A stretch of 64,000 nucleotides of DNA from a bacterium (GTDB lineage Bacteria > Zhuqueibacterota > QNDG01 > JAFGCO01): positions 1 to 64,000 of the forward strand of contig JAFGCO010000017.1 in NCBI GenBank assembly GCA_016932575.1, read 5' to 3'. Positions 1 through 9,486 of the stretch are shown in pieces (position 1 is the stretch's first letter; each line of letters begins with the position of its first letter). Both the position numbers and the translations under genes were made by a program. The notes beneath the pieces were generated by a model. It worked only from the letters and a program-made list of their open reading frames with translations. It was not told where the DNA came from and made no database searches.

Positions 1-1
1 C

Positions 2-898
2 GAGGGAGACGGCACCCGCCTCTCCAGCCTGGGCGTGCATGAGCACTGGAACAATGCGGCGGATAAACAGTATTCACGAAACCTGGGTACCGGAGAAGGC
101 ATCGAACTGATCAACAGTCCGAATCAGTCATTGCCAACCTGCCAGATTGAAGTGAATACAGAATATGCTTCGGCCGAGGGTGCCGGTGTGTACAAGAAAG
201 GCATGAAAGTTGAAGTTCTTTTGTCGCCCACGGTTTTGGATACAGGCGACGGCATTCGAGCCGTTTTTGACGGGTGGATCGGTGAAGGGGAAGGTGCTTA
301 TACGGGCGGTGATTCCGCATTCACGGTCATTCTGGATGATGATATTCGGGAGACAGCCGTTTGGAAGATTCAATACATGTTTACCCGTGATGTTTATCCT
401 TTGAGCGGAGGAAGAGTTGATCTGGAACCTTCAGGCGACTGGTTTGATGAAGATGCATTTGTCCATGTCCTGGCAACTCCGGAATCCGGTTATTTATGGG
501 CTGGATGGAGTGGCGATACGGTTTGCACATCGAATCCTGTACGGATTCAAGTCGATGAGCCGATACATTTGACGGCGCATTTTGTTGTACAATCCTCCAT
601 GAACAAAGAGAATATTCCTGATCGATTCGTATTGGAACAGAATATTCCCAATCCGTTCAATCCGGAAACTGTCATTATGTATGATCTTCCGAAATCCGGA
701 ATTGTCACCATCGAGGTTTTTGATCTGATGGGGCGGAAGGTGAGAACACTGATCCGGGAGAAAATGCAGCCGGGAACCTATCAGACCGTCTGGGATGGAC
801 GGAACGACGCAGGGAACATGGTCTCGAGTGGAACTTATGTCTATATGATGCGGTGCGGGGCGTTTCAGAAAAGGATGAAGTCGGTGTTTTTAAAGTAG
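2..898 (+). CDS. 5'-truncated secreted protein: DUF362-like C-terminal end, InlB-like repeats, FlgD-like sorting domain
   Basis: The frame is open from base 2, so the gene begins outside the window. The first visible residues (GVHEHWNNAADKQYSRNLG) resemble the end of DUF362 proteins, which are putative Fe-S or oxidoreductase-like proteins; I recall this stretch rather than having searched it. Two beta-rich segments follow with W-x-G-W-S-G-D type motifs, resembling bacterial InlB/Listeria-Bacteroides repeats. The last 85 residues are a FlgD-like/type IX-like sorting domain: NIPNPFNPET, then VFDLMGRKVRTL, then WDGRNDAGNMVSSGTYVY. This implies export across both membranes and surface attachment or release. 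A GTG at base 35 is not a credible start because the homologous sequence continues upstream. The DUF362 label is moderate; the sorting domain is firm. Confidence 0.7.
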   Translation, partial: EGDGTRLSSLGVHEHWNNAADKQYSRNLGTGEGIELINSPNQSLPTCQIEVNTEYASAEGAGVYKKGMKVEVLLSPTVLDTGDGIRAVFDGWIGEGEGAYTGGDSAFTVILDDDIRETAVWKIQYMFTRDVYPLSGGRVDLEPSGDWFDEDAFVHVLATPESGYLWAGWSGDTVCTSNPVRIQVDEPIHLTAHFVVQSSMNKENIPDRFVLEQNIPNPFNPETVIMYDLPKSGIVTIEVFDLMGRKVRTLIREKMQPGTYQTVWDGRNDAGNMVSSGTYVYMMRCGAFQKRMKSVFLK

Positions 899-1047
899 GG
901 AGAAAATCCCTCTCCCGGCTTCACTGTGTCTTCCATCGAGGCTATGCCCAGCCTGAGGCAGGAATCTTCTCATGATGAAGAGCATACCGGATCAGGCATC
1001 ATGCCGGGAATACCTCTGTTAATATTTCTTTATTCATCATTTGGTTA

Positions 1048-1857
1048 TTATTCATCCACAAGCAGCAATGTACCGAATACATCCGCGGTTTGCCAGCCCA
1101 GATTTCTTGCTTCACCCACGGGGCCGGCGATAAAGCGGGATCCGTAAAAATGTTCCCGGCTGCCGGTTTGATCGGAATCGCAATAGGCGCACAAATATCC
1201 GATGCATTTACCTTCCTTTAATTCGGCCGTGGGATTGTCCGTGCCAAGGGCATCATCATAGTCCGATGTAAAAACTGTGACTGCCATTTCCCAGATCGAC
1301 ACTGTTTCCTGTTGGGTACGGAATACCTCGATATGATCCGAGTACAGATGCGGATTACTGTCAGGGCCCAGATCCACAACCTGGCAGTCCAGAGCCACAT
1401 GATAGGCGAATGCATTGTAATTATACGTATGATCGCCTCCGGACGCGTCTTCGTCGATAAAAAACTCAAGGCAGTCGTCTTCCCAGTACTGCTGCAGCGG
1501 ATTTGCGCGTACATCCGAATAGATGTCATCCGTAATCTCAAACAGGAGATAGAGTCTGCTTTCATCCCAGGCGATTTTATAGCGGCCGCTGAAATCGTTG
1601 GGTGTTGCCGGTTCACCATTGTAAGCAATCCACAACTGATCCATTAGCCCCCATTCAGCATTCTCCCAGATGGACTCATCCGCGACACCGTCGATAGTCA
1701 TTGAAACGGAGGCCTTCGGTGCGTAATAATCTGCTTCGGGGAGATTCTTCCCTTCTGATTCCGTGCCGGTATCTTTGGAACAGCCTGTGTGTATAAGAAG
1801 GCTTATCATAAAGAATACAGGAACAGGCCATGCTTTAACCGGATTTGGTCTTTTCAT
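1048..1857 (-). CDS. Lipoprotein with a CBM9-like (DOMON-type) carbohydrate-binding domain
   Basis: 269 residues. The N-terminus has basic residues, a hydrophobic stretch and a plausible lipobox ending HTGC (Cys 26), so it is probably a lipid-anchored exported protein. From about residue 50 the pattern is that of the CBM9-like fold: an IDGVADESIWENAEW opening, then RYKIAWDESRLYLLFEITD, DDCLEFFIDED and W-E-M-A-V. In this family it binds sugars or decorates glycosidases and outer-membrane c-type cytochromes. No catalytic domain is present. It is the only clear minus-strand gene in the window and is convergent with the gene to its left. The substrate cannot be read from the sequence. Confidence 0.75.
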   Translation of the reverse strand: MKRPNPVKAWPVPVFFMISLLIHTGCSKDTGTESEGKNLPEADYYAPKASVSMTIDGVADESIWENAEWGLMDQLWIAYNGEPATPNDFSGRYKIAWDESRLYLLFEITDDIYSDVRANPLQQYWEDDCLEFFIDEDASGGDHTYNYNAFAYHVALDCQVVDLGPDSNPHLYSDHIEVFRTQQETVSIWEMAVTVFTSDYDDALGTDNPTAELKEGKCIGYLCAYCDSDQTGSREHFYGSRFIAGPVGEARNLGWQTADVFGTLLLVDE

Positions 1858-2112
1858 ATGTATTTTTTCCTGTTAATTTTGATATCAAAGATGAATAACT
1901 GATGCATGATGAATACAGGTATTGATGACAATTGTTTTCATAATTATTATGATTTACCCAAGCATCAATATAATATCCTGATCAATGTAAATAAAAAATA
2001 TCCGAATTGCAACACGCCGTTTCTTGTAAAAGTGCTTGTAACTTGCATTGAAAAAAAGTATTTTAATCAACATCATAGATAACTGCTATTACAATCGAAT
2101 GGATAATAATTG

Positions 2113-3591
2113 ATGATTTCATTGTTGAAAAAACGGGCACGAATCTGGCTTATGGTCTATCTGATCTATCTGGCTGTTTTTACTTTGAGTCCCTTTGAAT
2201 TTTCAATCCGGTATTTTCATGAACGCTGCCTAGGCGGTCTGGGTGATTTGTTATTGGGATTTATTTATCTGGATTTCAGTGATATGATTGCCAACCTCAT
2301 TTTATTTATTCCCTTTGGATTCATATACTATTATCTCTCCCGGCATTCTTTGAAAACAGGGTCCTGGAAACAGTGCTTTTTCATCGGCGGTCTTTTGAGT
2401 TTTGGTATTGAGTTTACTCAATTATTTTTAGACCGGTTAAGTAACGGGATGGATATTTTAATGAACGCGCTGGGCAGTGTGATCGGATTTATTTTGGCCG
2501 GATTTTACCAGCGGTTTCATCATAAGTGCTCAGATGTTTTCAGCCGATTGGACAGACGGATACATGCGGGGGCTGTGCTTGCCTATGGCTTTTTTATTGT
2601 TTTTCTTTTTCTGTATCCCCGGAATCTGACCACACCCGAATCGTGGCATCCGAAATTTCATTTATGCATCGGCAACGAGGCGACAAAGAACCGGCCCTGG
2701 CTTGGCAGCCTTCATTGGGTTGCGCTGTATGATCAGTCTTTGACAAAGTCTCAGGTCCGGATGCTGCACCAGGCTGATTTTAATACCCGCGCCATTCAGA
2801 CACGCAAGTCCATGGGATTGATCGCCTTGTATCCATTCACGGAAGGACAGGGTGACACTCTGCATGATGGTTCCGGTTATCTGGATCCTTTACCAATGAT
2901 CGGAAATAAAATTGAATGGATATCGGACCAAGGTATCCGTTGCACCGGCAGATTGATCCGAAGCGAGTCTCCGGGTGTTAAAATTACGGACGCGGTTAAA
3001 AAATCGGGCGCTTTTAGTATCGAGGTCTGGTGCCGGCCGGAAAATTTAACACAGGGCGGGCCTGCACGGATCGTCTCTTTGTCTCCTGATCCTGCTCAAC
3101 GAAATTTTACCCTGGCGCAGCAGAAACGGCAAATCCGGCTGCGTTTTCGATCCAGATTGAGCGGGAAAAATGGCAGTGATATCAACCTCCGTGCCAGGGG
3201 TGTTCTGGACAGTCTTGCAGAATACCATCTCATTGCTACATACAATCATGGTGTGGAACAATTGTATGTCAACGGACAAAGGCATGCGGATGTGATTTAC
3301 GGACATATCAGTTATTTGCCTGAAATGATGGGATTGGGAACAAACAGATTGGCCCAAATCGGTTTTATTATGGCATTTCTGTTTCCACTCGGTGTGTCAG
3401 TGGCTTTCTTGTTCCGTCGAAACCGCCTGATAATCACGATTATATTTGTGCTGAGCCTGGTTCTGGGAGTCGATTTGTTTTATGTATATTCATATCATGC
3501 ACCCCTCTGCATACCGTTATTGGTCACGGGACTGATATCGGCGGTTTCAGGCTGGATCTTCATCAGGCTGATCGTGAAATCAGATAAATAA
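2113..3591 (+). CDS. VanZ-family membrane protein fused to a LamG/concanavalin-A-like domain
   Basis: 492 residues. The first 150 show the VanZ pattern: a TM helix with T-L-S-P-F-E-F, then DMIANLILFIPFGF and a glycine-rich helix holding GIEFTQLFL and MDILMNALG. After another TM helix (about 160-175) comes a roughly 200-residue extracytoplasmic domain with LamG/concanavalin-like features (FSIEVWCRPENL, YHLIATYNHGVEQLYVNG). At least two more TM helices close the protein. VanZ proteins are poorly understood (teicoplanin resistance in one operon, rhombosortase-like relatives). The LamG part may bind a polysaccharide or glycan. I chose the ATG at 2113 over the adjacent TTG at 2110; no strong Shine-Dalgarno is visible. 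Confidence 0.75.
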   Translation: MISLLKKRARIWLMVYLIYLAVFTLSPFEFSIRYFHERCLGGLGDLLLGFIYLDFSDMIANLILFIPFGFIYYYLSRHSLKTGSWKQCFFIGGLLSFGIEFTQLFLDRLSNGMDILMNALGSVIGFILAGFYQRFHHKCSDVFSRLDRRIHAGAVLAYGFFIVFLFLYPRNLTTPESWHPKFHLCIGNEATKNRPWLGSLHWVALYDQSLTKSQVRMLHQADFNTRAIQTRKSMGLIALYPFTEGQGDTLHDGSGYLDPLPMIGNKIEWISDQGIRCTGRLIRSESPGVKITDAVKKSGAFSIEVWCRPENLTQGGPARIVSLSPDPAQRNFTLAQQKRQIRLRFRSRLSGKNGSDINLRARGVLDSLAEYHLIATYNHGVEQLYVNGQRHADVIYGHISYLPEMMGLGTNRLAQIGFIMAFLFPLGVSVAFLFRRNRLIITIIFVLSLVLGVDLFYVYSYHAPLCIPLLVTGLISAVSGWIFIRLIVKSDK

Positions 3592-3682
3592 TCAGTAAAC
3601 ATAATAATCCGTTTCGTGTTTTGTTTTTTAAATTCGCTTTATTATATTTAACATAACTTGGCAGAATTGAACGGAAAGGTTA

Positions 3683-6133
3683 ATGAGCGATTACGATTTT
3701 AAAAATATTGAGAAGAAATGGCAGGCGCGCTGGGAATCGCAGAAATTGTATGAAACAGATATGTCCGATGTGGAAAGGAAGCTTTATTGTCTGGTGATGT
3801 TTCTGTATCCGTCCGGAGACCGGCTTCATATCGGCCATTGGTGGAATTACGGCCCGACAGATACATGGGCGCGTTTCAAGCGTATGCAGGGATATAATGT
3901 ATTTGAACCCATGGGTTATGACGCTTTCGGACTTCCTGCAGAAAATTATGCAATTAAAATGGGAATACATCCCGCAGAATCCACGGCTGCAAATATTAAA
4001 AATATAAGAAAACAATTAACGGCCATGGGCGCGATGTATGACTGGACCAAGGAAATCAACACCAGCAGTCCGGAGTATTACAGATGGACGCAATGGTTCT
4101 TTTTATTGCTCTATAAACATGGTTTGGCTTATAAGAAAAAGGCACCTGTCAACTGGTGCCCTTCATGCAAGACCGTACTGGCCAATGAACAGGTGATTAA
4201 CGGATGCTGCGAACGCTGTGATTCGGAAGTTTATCAGAAAGATCTGGAGCAGTGGTTCTTTAAAATTACCCAATACGCAGACCGGCTGCTGGAAGGCCTG
4301 GACAGGATTGACTGGCCGGAGAAAACCAAAATAATGCAAAGAAACTGGATCGGCCGCAGTGAAGGTGCTTCTGTCAGATTTCCGCTGGCAGACCGTGATG
4401 GCCATATCGAAGTATTCACAACACGACCCGACACATTGTGGGGAGTAACGTATATGGTTCTTGCGCCGGAACATCCGATGGTTATCGAACTCACCACGTC
4501 CGAATGCCGGTCGGCTGTTGAAGATTATATTCGCGAGACCAAAAAACTGACAGAGATAGACCGTACATCTACTGAAAAAGAAAAAACCGGCGTGTTCATC
4601 GGGAGTTACTGTATCAATCCGGTAAACAGTCAGAAAGTGCCCATATGGATTGCTGATTACGCGCTGGCGTCATATGGTACCGGAGCCGTGATGGCCGTTC
4701 CCGGACATGATGAGCGTGATTTCGCGTTCGCGACCCGGTTCAAGCTGCCCATACTTGAAGTGATCAGCCCGGATGGCCAGCCTCATGATCAATTGAATGC
4801 TGCGTATGTGGAGCCGGGAATGATGATTCATTCCGGTCCGTTCACCGGCCAGGCATCAGAACCGGGCATTTCAAAAGTGATCGATTATCTTGAAGAAAAA
4901 GGGTGGGGCGGACGGCAGATCAATTATAAATTACGGGACTGGCTGGTGAGCAGGCAGCGTTATTGGGGGGCTCCCATTCCTGTTATTACCTGCGAGGATT
5001 GCGGAATCGTTTCTGTACCAGAGGATCAGCTGCCCGTGGAGCTGCCGTTGAAAGTGGATTTTACCGGTTCAGGAGAATCCCCCTTACTGACCAATGCGGA
5101 GTGGGTAACGGTTCCCTGTCCGACATGCGGCAAACCTGCCAGGCGTGAAGTGGATACCATGGATACATTTGTCTGTTCCAGCTGGTATTTCCTTCGTTTT
5201 CCCAATCCTCAACTGGACACGGCCGCATTCAATCCGGCTATCATTGATCAATGGCTTCCTGTGGATCAGTATGTCGGGGGTGCTGAACATGCGGTCATGC
5301 ATTTGCTTTACGCACGATTCTTCACCAAGGTGCTTCACGACCTGGGTTATATAAAATTTGATGAGCCCTTTACACGGCTGGTGCACCAGGGAGTGATCAC
5401 CAATAACGGGGCGAAAATGTCCAAATCCCGCGGAAATGTCATTAATCCCGATGATTACATCGTCGAATATGGATCAGATGTTTTTCGTATGTATCTCATG
5501 TTTATGGGTGCCTATACAGAGGGTGGAGACTGGTCGGATGCCGGGATACACGGATTGAACCGGTTTGTCCTGCGTGTCTGGCGGCTGGTGCATCAGATTC
5601 TGGATGATCCTCCCGCGGGAGATGAAACGGAACATATCGGAGAACTGGAACGTATATGTCACTACTCCATTAAAATGGTAACCCAGGATTTGCAGCGTTT
5701 TCAGTTTAATACATCCATCAGCCGAATGATGGAATTGGTCAATGCCATGTATCTGTATGTTCAGGATGTGTCGAAAAACAGTCAAAACCAGGCAGTCTTA
5801 AGCAGCGTCTTAAAAACGTTGGTTCAGCTGCTTGCTCCCTTTGCACCGCATTTGTCGGAAGAGCTTTGGGAGAAGACGGGAGAAAAAGAGAGTGTTTTCA
5901 ACTCTGCATGGCCGGAATGGGACGAAGCAAAACTTAAAACCGATACCCTGAATATGGTCGTGCAGATCAACGGAAAAGTCCGCAGCCAGATGCAGGTGCC
6001 TGTGGATGCGAATGATGACACAGTCGAGAAAATGGCCCTGGATGATCAGAAGATTCAGAAATGGATCCAAGGCAAGACGATTGTGAAAATCGTGGTAGTC
6101 AAGAACAAATTGGTCAGTGTGGTTGTAAAATAA
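3683..6133 (+). CDS. leuS: Leucyl-tRNA synthetase
   Basis: 816 residues, close to the usual 810-880 for bacterial LeuRS. It attaches leucine to tRNA-Leu in the cytoplasm. The class I signature HIGH is at residues 49-52 and KMSKS at 578-582. A zinc-type CPSC...CERCDSE segment lies near 160-180, and the CP1 editing domain with the conserved T-rich VFTTRPDTLWG stretch lies around 237-247. The C-terminal anticodon-binding region ends with a beta domain holding VQINGKVRSQM. An AAAGG Shine-Dalgarno lies 5-6 bases before the ATG. It stands alone between the VanZ-like and the outer-membrane genes. Confidence 0.97.
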   Translation: MSDYDFKNIEKKWQARWESQKLYETDMSDVERKLYCLVMFLYPSGDRLHIGHWWNYGPTDTWARFKRMQGYNVFEPMGYDAFGLPAENYAIKMGIHPAESTAANIKNIRKQLTAMGAMYDWTKEINTSSPEYYRWTQWFFLLLYKHGLAYKKKAPVNWCPSCKTVLANEQVINGCCERCDSEVYQKDLEQWFFKITQYADRLLEGLDRIDWPEKTKIMQRNWIGRSEGASVRFPLADRDGHIEVFTTRPDTLWGVTYMVLAPEHPMVIELTTSECRSAVEDYIRETKKLTEIDRTSTEKEKTGVFIGSYCINPVNSQKVPIWIADYALASYGTGAVMAVPGHDERDFAFATRFKLPILEVISPDGQPHDQLNAAYVEPGMMIHSGPFTGQASEPGISKVIDYLEEKGWGGRQINYKLRDWLVSRQRYWGAPIPVITCEDCGIVSVPEDQLPVELPLKVDFTGSGESPLLTNAEWVTVPCPTCGKPARREVDTMDTFVCSSWYFLRFPNPQLDTAAFNPAIIDQWLPVDQYVGGAEHAVMHLLYARFFTKVLHDLGYIKFDEPFTRLVHQGVITNNGAKMSKSRGNVINPDDYIVEYGSDVFRMYLMFMGAYTEGGDWSDAGIHGLNRFVLRVWRLVHQILDDPPAGDETEHIGELERICHYSIKMVTQDLQRFQFNTSISRMMELVNAMYLYVQDVSKNSQNQAVLSSVLKTLVQLLAPFAPHLSEELWEKTGEKESVFNSAWPEWDEAKLKTDTLNMVVQINGKVRSQMQVPVDANDDTVEKMALDDQKIQKWIQGKTIVKIVVVKNKLVSVVVK

Positions 6134-6217
6134 AAGTGCGCGGTTTTTAAAAAATAGCGGGTATCGACCGAAGGAGAACCATTTTTATCATCTGTTAAAA
6201 CTGAAGGAGGATGGACT

Positions 6218-6838
6218 ATGCGTTGGATAAAGTATTCAGTCATTTTTTGTGTGATTCTGGCACTGGGTTCAGTATCGGGCCAGAATATGAAATCTCTCGA
6301 GTTTCAGGTGGGATCATTAAATCCAAAAGATTTGCGTTCAGGAACGATCTGGGATGTAAAATATGGTATCGCTGTGGATGAAAAAGTGGATATTCAGGTC
6401 GGCATTGCGTATTTCAATAAATCATATACGAAAACAGAAGTCATTGGCGATACAACAGATGAATTTGGCAAGGAACAGGAAATTAAAGAAAAAATGAAGC
6501 AGACAACGGCCCTGCTGCCCTTGTCAGTTAATGCAACGGTCCATTTTCCTCTGAGTCCACCGTTCGGAATCTACGCTGGAGCAGGCCTGTCATGGCAATT
6601 TTTGTTTTTGAATTATAAAGATTATGACACGGGTAAAGACAGGAATGTTACCTATAATGGTGGCGGTTGGGTAGGCCGAGTGGGTGCGGAATATGAATTG
6701 GGTACACGTTCATCCCTGATAGCAGAAGTCCATTATAATAACTGTAAGGTGAAAGAAAATAAAAAGGGCCAGATATTTAAACAAAGGGATGTTTCCGGTC
6801 TGGGTTTCAAGGTCGGATTGCGTGTGATATTGTTTTAA
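6218..6838 (+). CDS. Small outer-membrane beta-barrel protein (OmpA/OmpW-like)
   Basis: 206 residues with a cleavable signal peptide (MRWIKYSVIFCVILALGSVS, then G-Q). The mature part alternates hydrophobic and polar residues as in an 8-stranded barrel and ends in an aromatic strand (GFKVGLRVILF), typical of barrels inserted by BamA. The central segment carries a charged insertion (EFGKEQEIKEKMKQ), likely an extracellular loop. A strong GGAGG Shine-Dalgarno precedes the ATG. A rho-independent terminator at 6949-6990 follows. The function is unknown; the barrel assignment rests on pattern only. Confidence 0.7.
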   Translation: MRWIKYSVIFCVILALGSVSGQNMKSLEFQVGSLNPKDLRSGTIWDVKYGIAVDEKVDIQVGIAYFNKSYTKTEVIGDTTDEFGKEQEIKEKMKQTTALLPLSVNATVHFPLSPPFGIYAGAGLSWQFLFLNYKDYDTGKDRNVTYNGGGWVGRVGAEYELGTRSSLIAEVHYNNCKVKENKKGQIFKQRDVSGLGFKVGLRVILF

Positions 6839-6948
6839 TCGATTTTCATCATGACTCAGGTTTTACAAATAATAGGCATGATGAATTGAGAGAACTTTTG
6901 GCTTAAATTTTTAACACCGGATGATGTCTGAAATGAGTCGTTAAAAAC

Positions 6949-6990
6949 TTCCGGCTCCCTGACAGTGTCCGGAGCCGGAATTTTATCTTT
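6949..6990 (+). terminator. Rho-independent terminator after the barrel gene
   Basis: A 10-bp perfect stem (TTCCGGCTCC at 6949-6958 and GGAGCCGGAA at 6971-6980) with a 12-base loop is followed by TTTTATCTTT. An A-rich stretch on the left side means it could work in both directions, but no minus-strand gene needs it. Confidence 0.75.
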
Positions 6991-7017
6991 ATAAAAGTAT
7001 GATCGGATAATATTAAA

Positions 7018-7830
7018 ATGAATTATTATAGAAGGGTTCAGTTCGGGATGGGCGGAGCCATGCCGGATACCGTAAAGAAGCTGCTGATTGCCAATGTCGC
7101 AGTATTTGTTCTGCAAATGTTTGTCGGACATGAAATGATATTCTATTTTGGGCTGGTTCCCAGACTGATATGGAAAAATTACTATTTCTGGCAGTGGTTC
7201 AGCTATATGTTTCTTCATGGCGGATTTTTTCATATTGCCATGAATATGTATGTGCTGTGGATGTTCGGCAGTGATATTGAGCGGATGTGGGGCAGTAAAG
7301 CTTTTCTTCAATATTATCTTATTTCCGGTGTTGGAGCCGGTATTTTTTATTCAGCCGTGTCTTATCATTCTCAGATACCGACTATCGGTGCTTCAGGTGC
7401 GGTTTATGCTATTTTAGTTGCATTTGCGGTTTTGTTTCCACGTCGCCAGATTATGATGATTTTTCCGCCTATCGTAATGCAGGCCCGCACAATGGTCATG
7501 ATTTTTTTAGGCATTGAATTGTTTTACGGCATCAGCGGCAGCTCGGACGGGGTGGCTCATGTGGCGCATCTTGGAGGCGCTTTGGTGGGTTATCTTTATA
7601 TGAAGCAGGGCCTGCAATTGCCTCTGTCCGATTTAAAAAAACAGTGGAATCAATGGAACCAGCGACGTAAACAGAAGTCCATGTGGAAGCATCAGGCCGA
7701 GCTGGATCGGTTAAGGCGGATCGTGGATGACATTTTAGATAAAGCCAATGATGTGGGAATTGAAAATCTGTCAAAGGAGGAACAGGATTTACTGAAGAAA
7801 GCCAGTAAGATTTTAAAAAAAGAAGAATAA
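7018..7830 (+). CDS. Rhomboid-family intramembrane serine protease
   Basis: 270 residues with about six TM helices up to residue 205, then a charged cytoplasmic tail with a likely coiled coil (205-270). The catalytic motif GASG is present with Ser126 as nucleophile, and the general-base His is in HVAHLGG (His184). The helix-2 pattern HGGFFHIAMNMYVLW supplies the oxyanion His/Asn. It would cleave TM helices of membrane proteins. Only a weak Shine-Dalgarno precedes the ATG at 7018. An in-frame ATG at 7048 is possible, but the first helix begins soon after it. The substrate is unknown. Confidence 0.93.
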   Translation: MNYYRRVQFGMGGAMPDTVKKLLIANVAVFVLQMFVGHEMIFYFGLVPRLIWKNYYFWQWFSYMFLHGGFFHIAMNMYVLWMFGSDIERMWGSKAFLQYYLISGVGAGIFYSAVSYHSQIPTIGASGAVYAILVAFAVLFPRRQIMMIFPPIVMQARTMVMIFLGIELFYGISGSSDGVAHVAHLGGALVGYLYMKQGLQLPLSDLKKQWNQWNQRRKQKSMWKHQAELDRLRRIVDDILDKANDVGIENLSKEEQDLLKKASKILKKEE

Positions 7831-7993
7831 GGCATATATGATCTGCATAGAATAGAATGTTGTTTTCAGATATGTGTATTTCATGACTTAAAGATATTGT
7901 CATACGAAAAGGATGTACTTCTTTGATATTTTAATTAAAGCCGTATTTTGTCATAATAGTATGCATAACCCGATTTATCTGGATGATTGATTC

Positions 7994-9484
7994 ATGAGAT
8001 TTACAAAGCAGTTTCAATATCTATTGACCTGTGTGATTTTTTGCACCATGGGTTACGGTCAGTCCTCTCATTTTATTACTGTGAATGTGAATGGAAAAGT
8101 CTCATCGAATCTGCCTGTCCATTGGGAGGGGAGTGTCGCCTATGTTCCGGTTTCCAGTCTGGCGGATCAACTGGGTATGAGATATCATGAAAATACTGTC
8201 AAAAAGAAAGTCGTACTCACGCGGGGACAACATAACATTGTTTTGACCCATAGAAATCCATTTCTTCTGGTTGATAAAAAAGCCATGCAGATGCCATCGC
8301 CTCCATTGGTGTTCCATGACAAAATGCATATACCGCTTTTCTTCTTTATCTATGCTTCCCAGAATTTATTTGCTGAAAGACTTGAATTTGATCCGAACCA
8401 GTCAGTCTTATCTGTTTTACCGGGGACCTACACAATCATGGGTGTTCAGATTGAACCGAAAAACAACGGTGGATTGATTCATATCAAAACCGCAAGGCAA
8501 TTTAATTTATCAGACATCAGTCTTTCGATCAATAAGAATTGGCTGAATGTGTCGATTTTCGGGGGAAGCTGTGATTCATCACATATCGTCACTGAAAATC
8601 AGGCGGGAATATTTAAACAGGTTGTTCCCTACATTTTTGATCAATCCGTCCAGCTGTCCTTTTTATTGAATCAAAAAGTCGAACATAAAGAAGTTTATGT
8701 CAAACCGGATGAGATTACCATTTCTGTCCGAATTAAAAATTCTGTACCGGCCGCATTGAATAATGATCTTTCTCAGGATCGTAAACGATGGCTTATTGAT
8801 ATTATTGTCATTGATCCCGGACATGGAGGGCGCGATCCGGGTGCATTGGGATCGACAGTCAAGGAGAAGCAGGTGACTTTACAAATTGCCAGACTTCTCA
8901 GAGACTATTTGGAAAAACAGCTCCCGAATGTAAAAATCATCATGACGCGAGAATCTGATCAGTTCATCGGGCTGAAAGACCGTACACAATTTGCAAACAG
9001 CCATCACGGAAAATTATTTGTCAGTATTCATGCCAACGCAAACCGAAGTTCCCGATGCCGAGGTTTTTCTACATATATTTTAGGGCAGGCAAGGAGTGAA
9101 GAGGCAATTAATGTGGCCCAGAAAGAGAATTCTGTTGTTGAGCTTGAGGAAAATCCGGAGGCGTATAAGGAATTTGAAGGTCCGGCATTTATTTTAAACG
9201 CCATCGCCAGAAACCGCTATATGAAAGAAAGCGAGGATTTGGCCGGAATGGTAAACCGGGCCATGAAAGCCAAAACCAATATTCCGGATCAAGGTGTGCA
9301 TCAGGCCGGATTCTGGGTGCTTGTCGGTGCGGCTATGCCGTCAATTTTAGTTGAAACAGCATTCATATCAAACCAGCATGAGGAACGTCTGTTGAAATCA
9401 CGTTCTTTTCAGAGAAAAGTTGCCGAAGCCATCGGAGAAAGTATTACTCAATTCAAGGCTGTTTATGAAAAGGGGATCGGGTAA
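7994..9484 (+). CDS. N-acetylmuramoyl-L-alanine amidase (AmiC/Amidase_3 type)
   Basis: 496 residues. A signal peptide (1-22) is followed by a copper-amine-oxidase-like/AMIN-like N-terminal region (about 25-250) that probably targets the protein to the wall or septum. The zinc-amidase domain runs from 270 to 490. The zinc ligands and catalytic residues are visible: His277 in DPGHGG, Glu291 in STVKEK, His346 in SIHAN and Glu454 in VETAF. It would cleave the amide between MurNAc and the stem peptide in the periplasm. It precedes murI, another peptidoglycan gene, but a 420-bp repeat-filled gap separates them. Confidence 0.95.
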   Translation: MRFTKQFQYLLTCVIFCTMGYGQSSHFITVNVNGKVSSNLPVHWEGSVAYVPVSSLADQLGMRYHENTVKKKVVLTRGQHNIVLTHRNPFLLVDKKAMQMPSPPLVFHDKMHIPLFFFIYASQNLFAERLEFDPNQSVLSVLPGTYTIMGVQIEPKNNGGLIHIKTARQFNLSDISLSINKNWLNVSIFGGSCDSSHIVTENQAGIFKQVVPYIFDQSVQLSFLLNQKVEHKEVYVKPDEITISVRIKNSVPAALNNDLSQDRKRWLIDIIVIDPGHGGRDPGALGSTVKEKQVTLQIARLLRDYLEKQLPNVKIIMTRESDQFIGLKDRTQFANSHHGKLFVSIHANANRSSRCRGFSTYILGQARSEEAINVAQKENSVVELEENPEAYKEFEGPAFILNAIARNRYMKESEDLAGMVNRAMKAKTNIPDQGVHQAGFWVLVGAAMPSILVETAFISNQHEERLLKSRSFQRKVAEAIGESITQFKAVYEKGIG

Positions 9485-9486
9485 AA

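Noticed and set aside
898-916. Hairpin GGGAGA/TCTCCC just after the first gene as a terminator
   Set aside because: The stem is only 6 bp, no T run follows, and the left arm begins in the stop codon; too weak to list.
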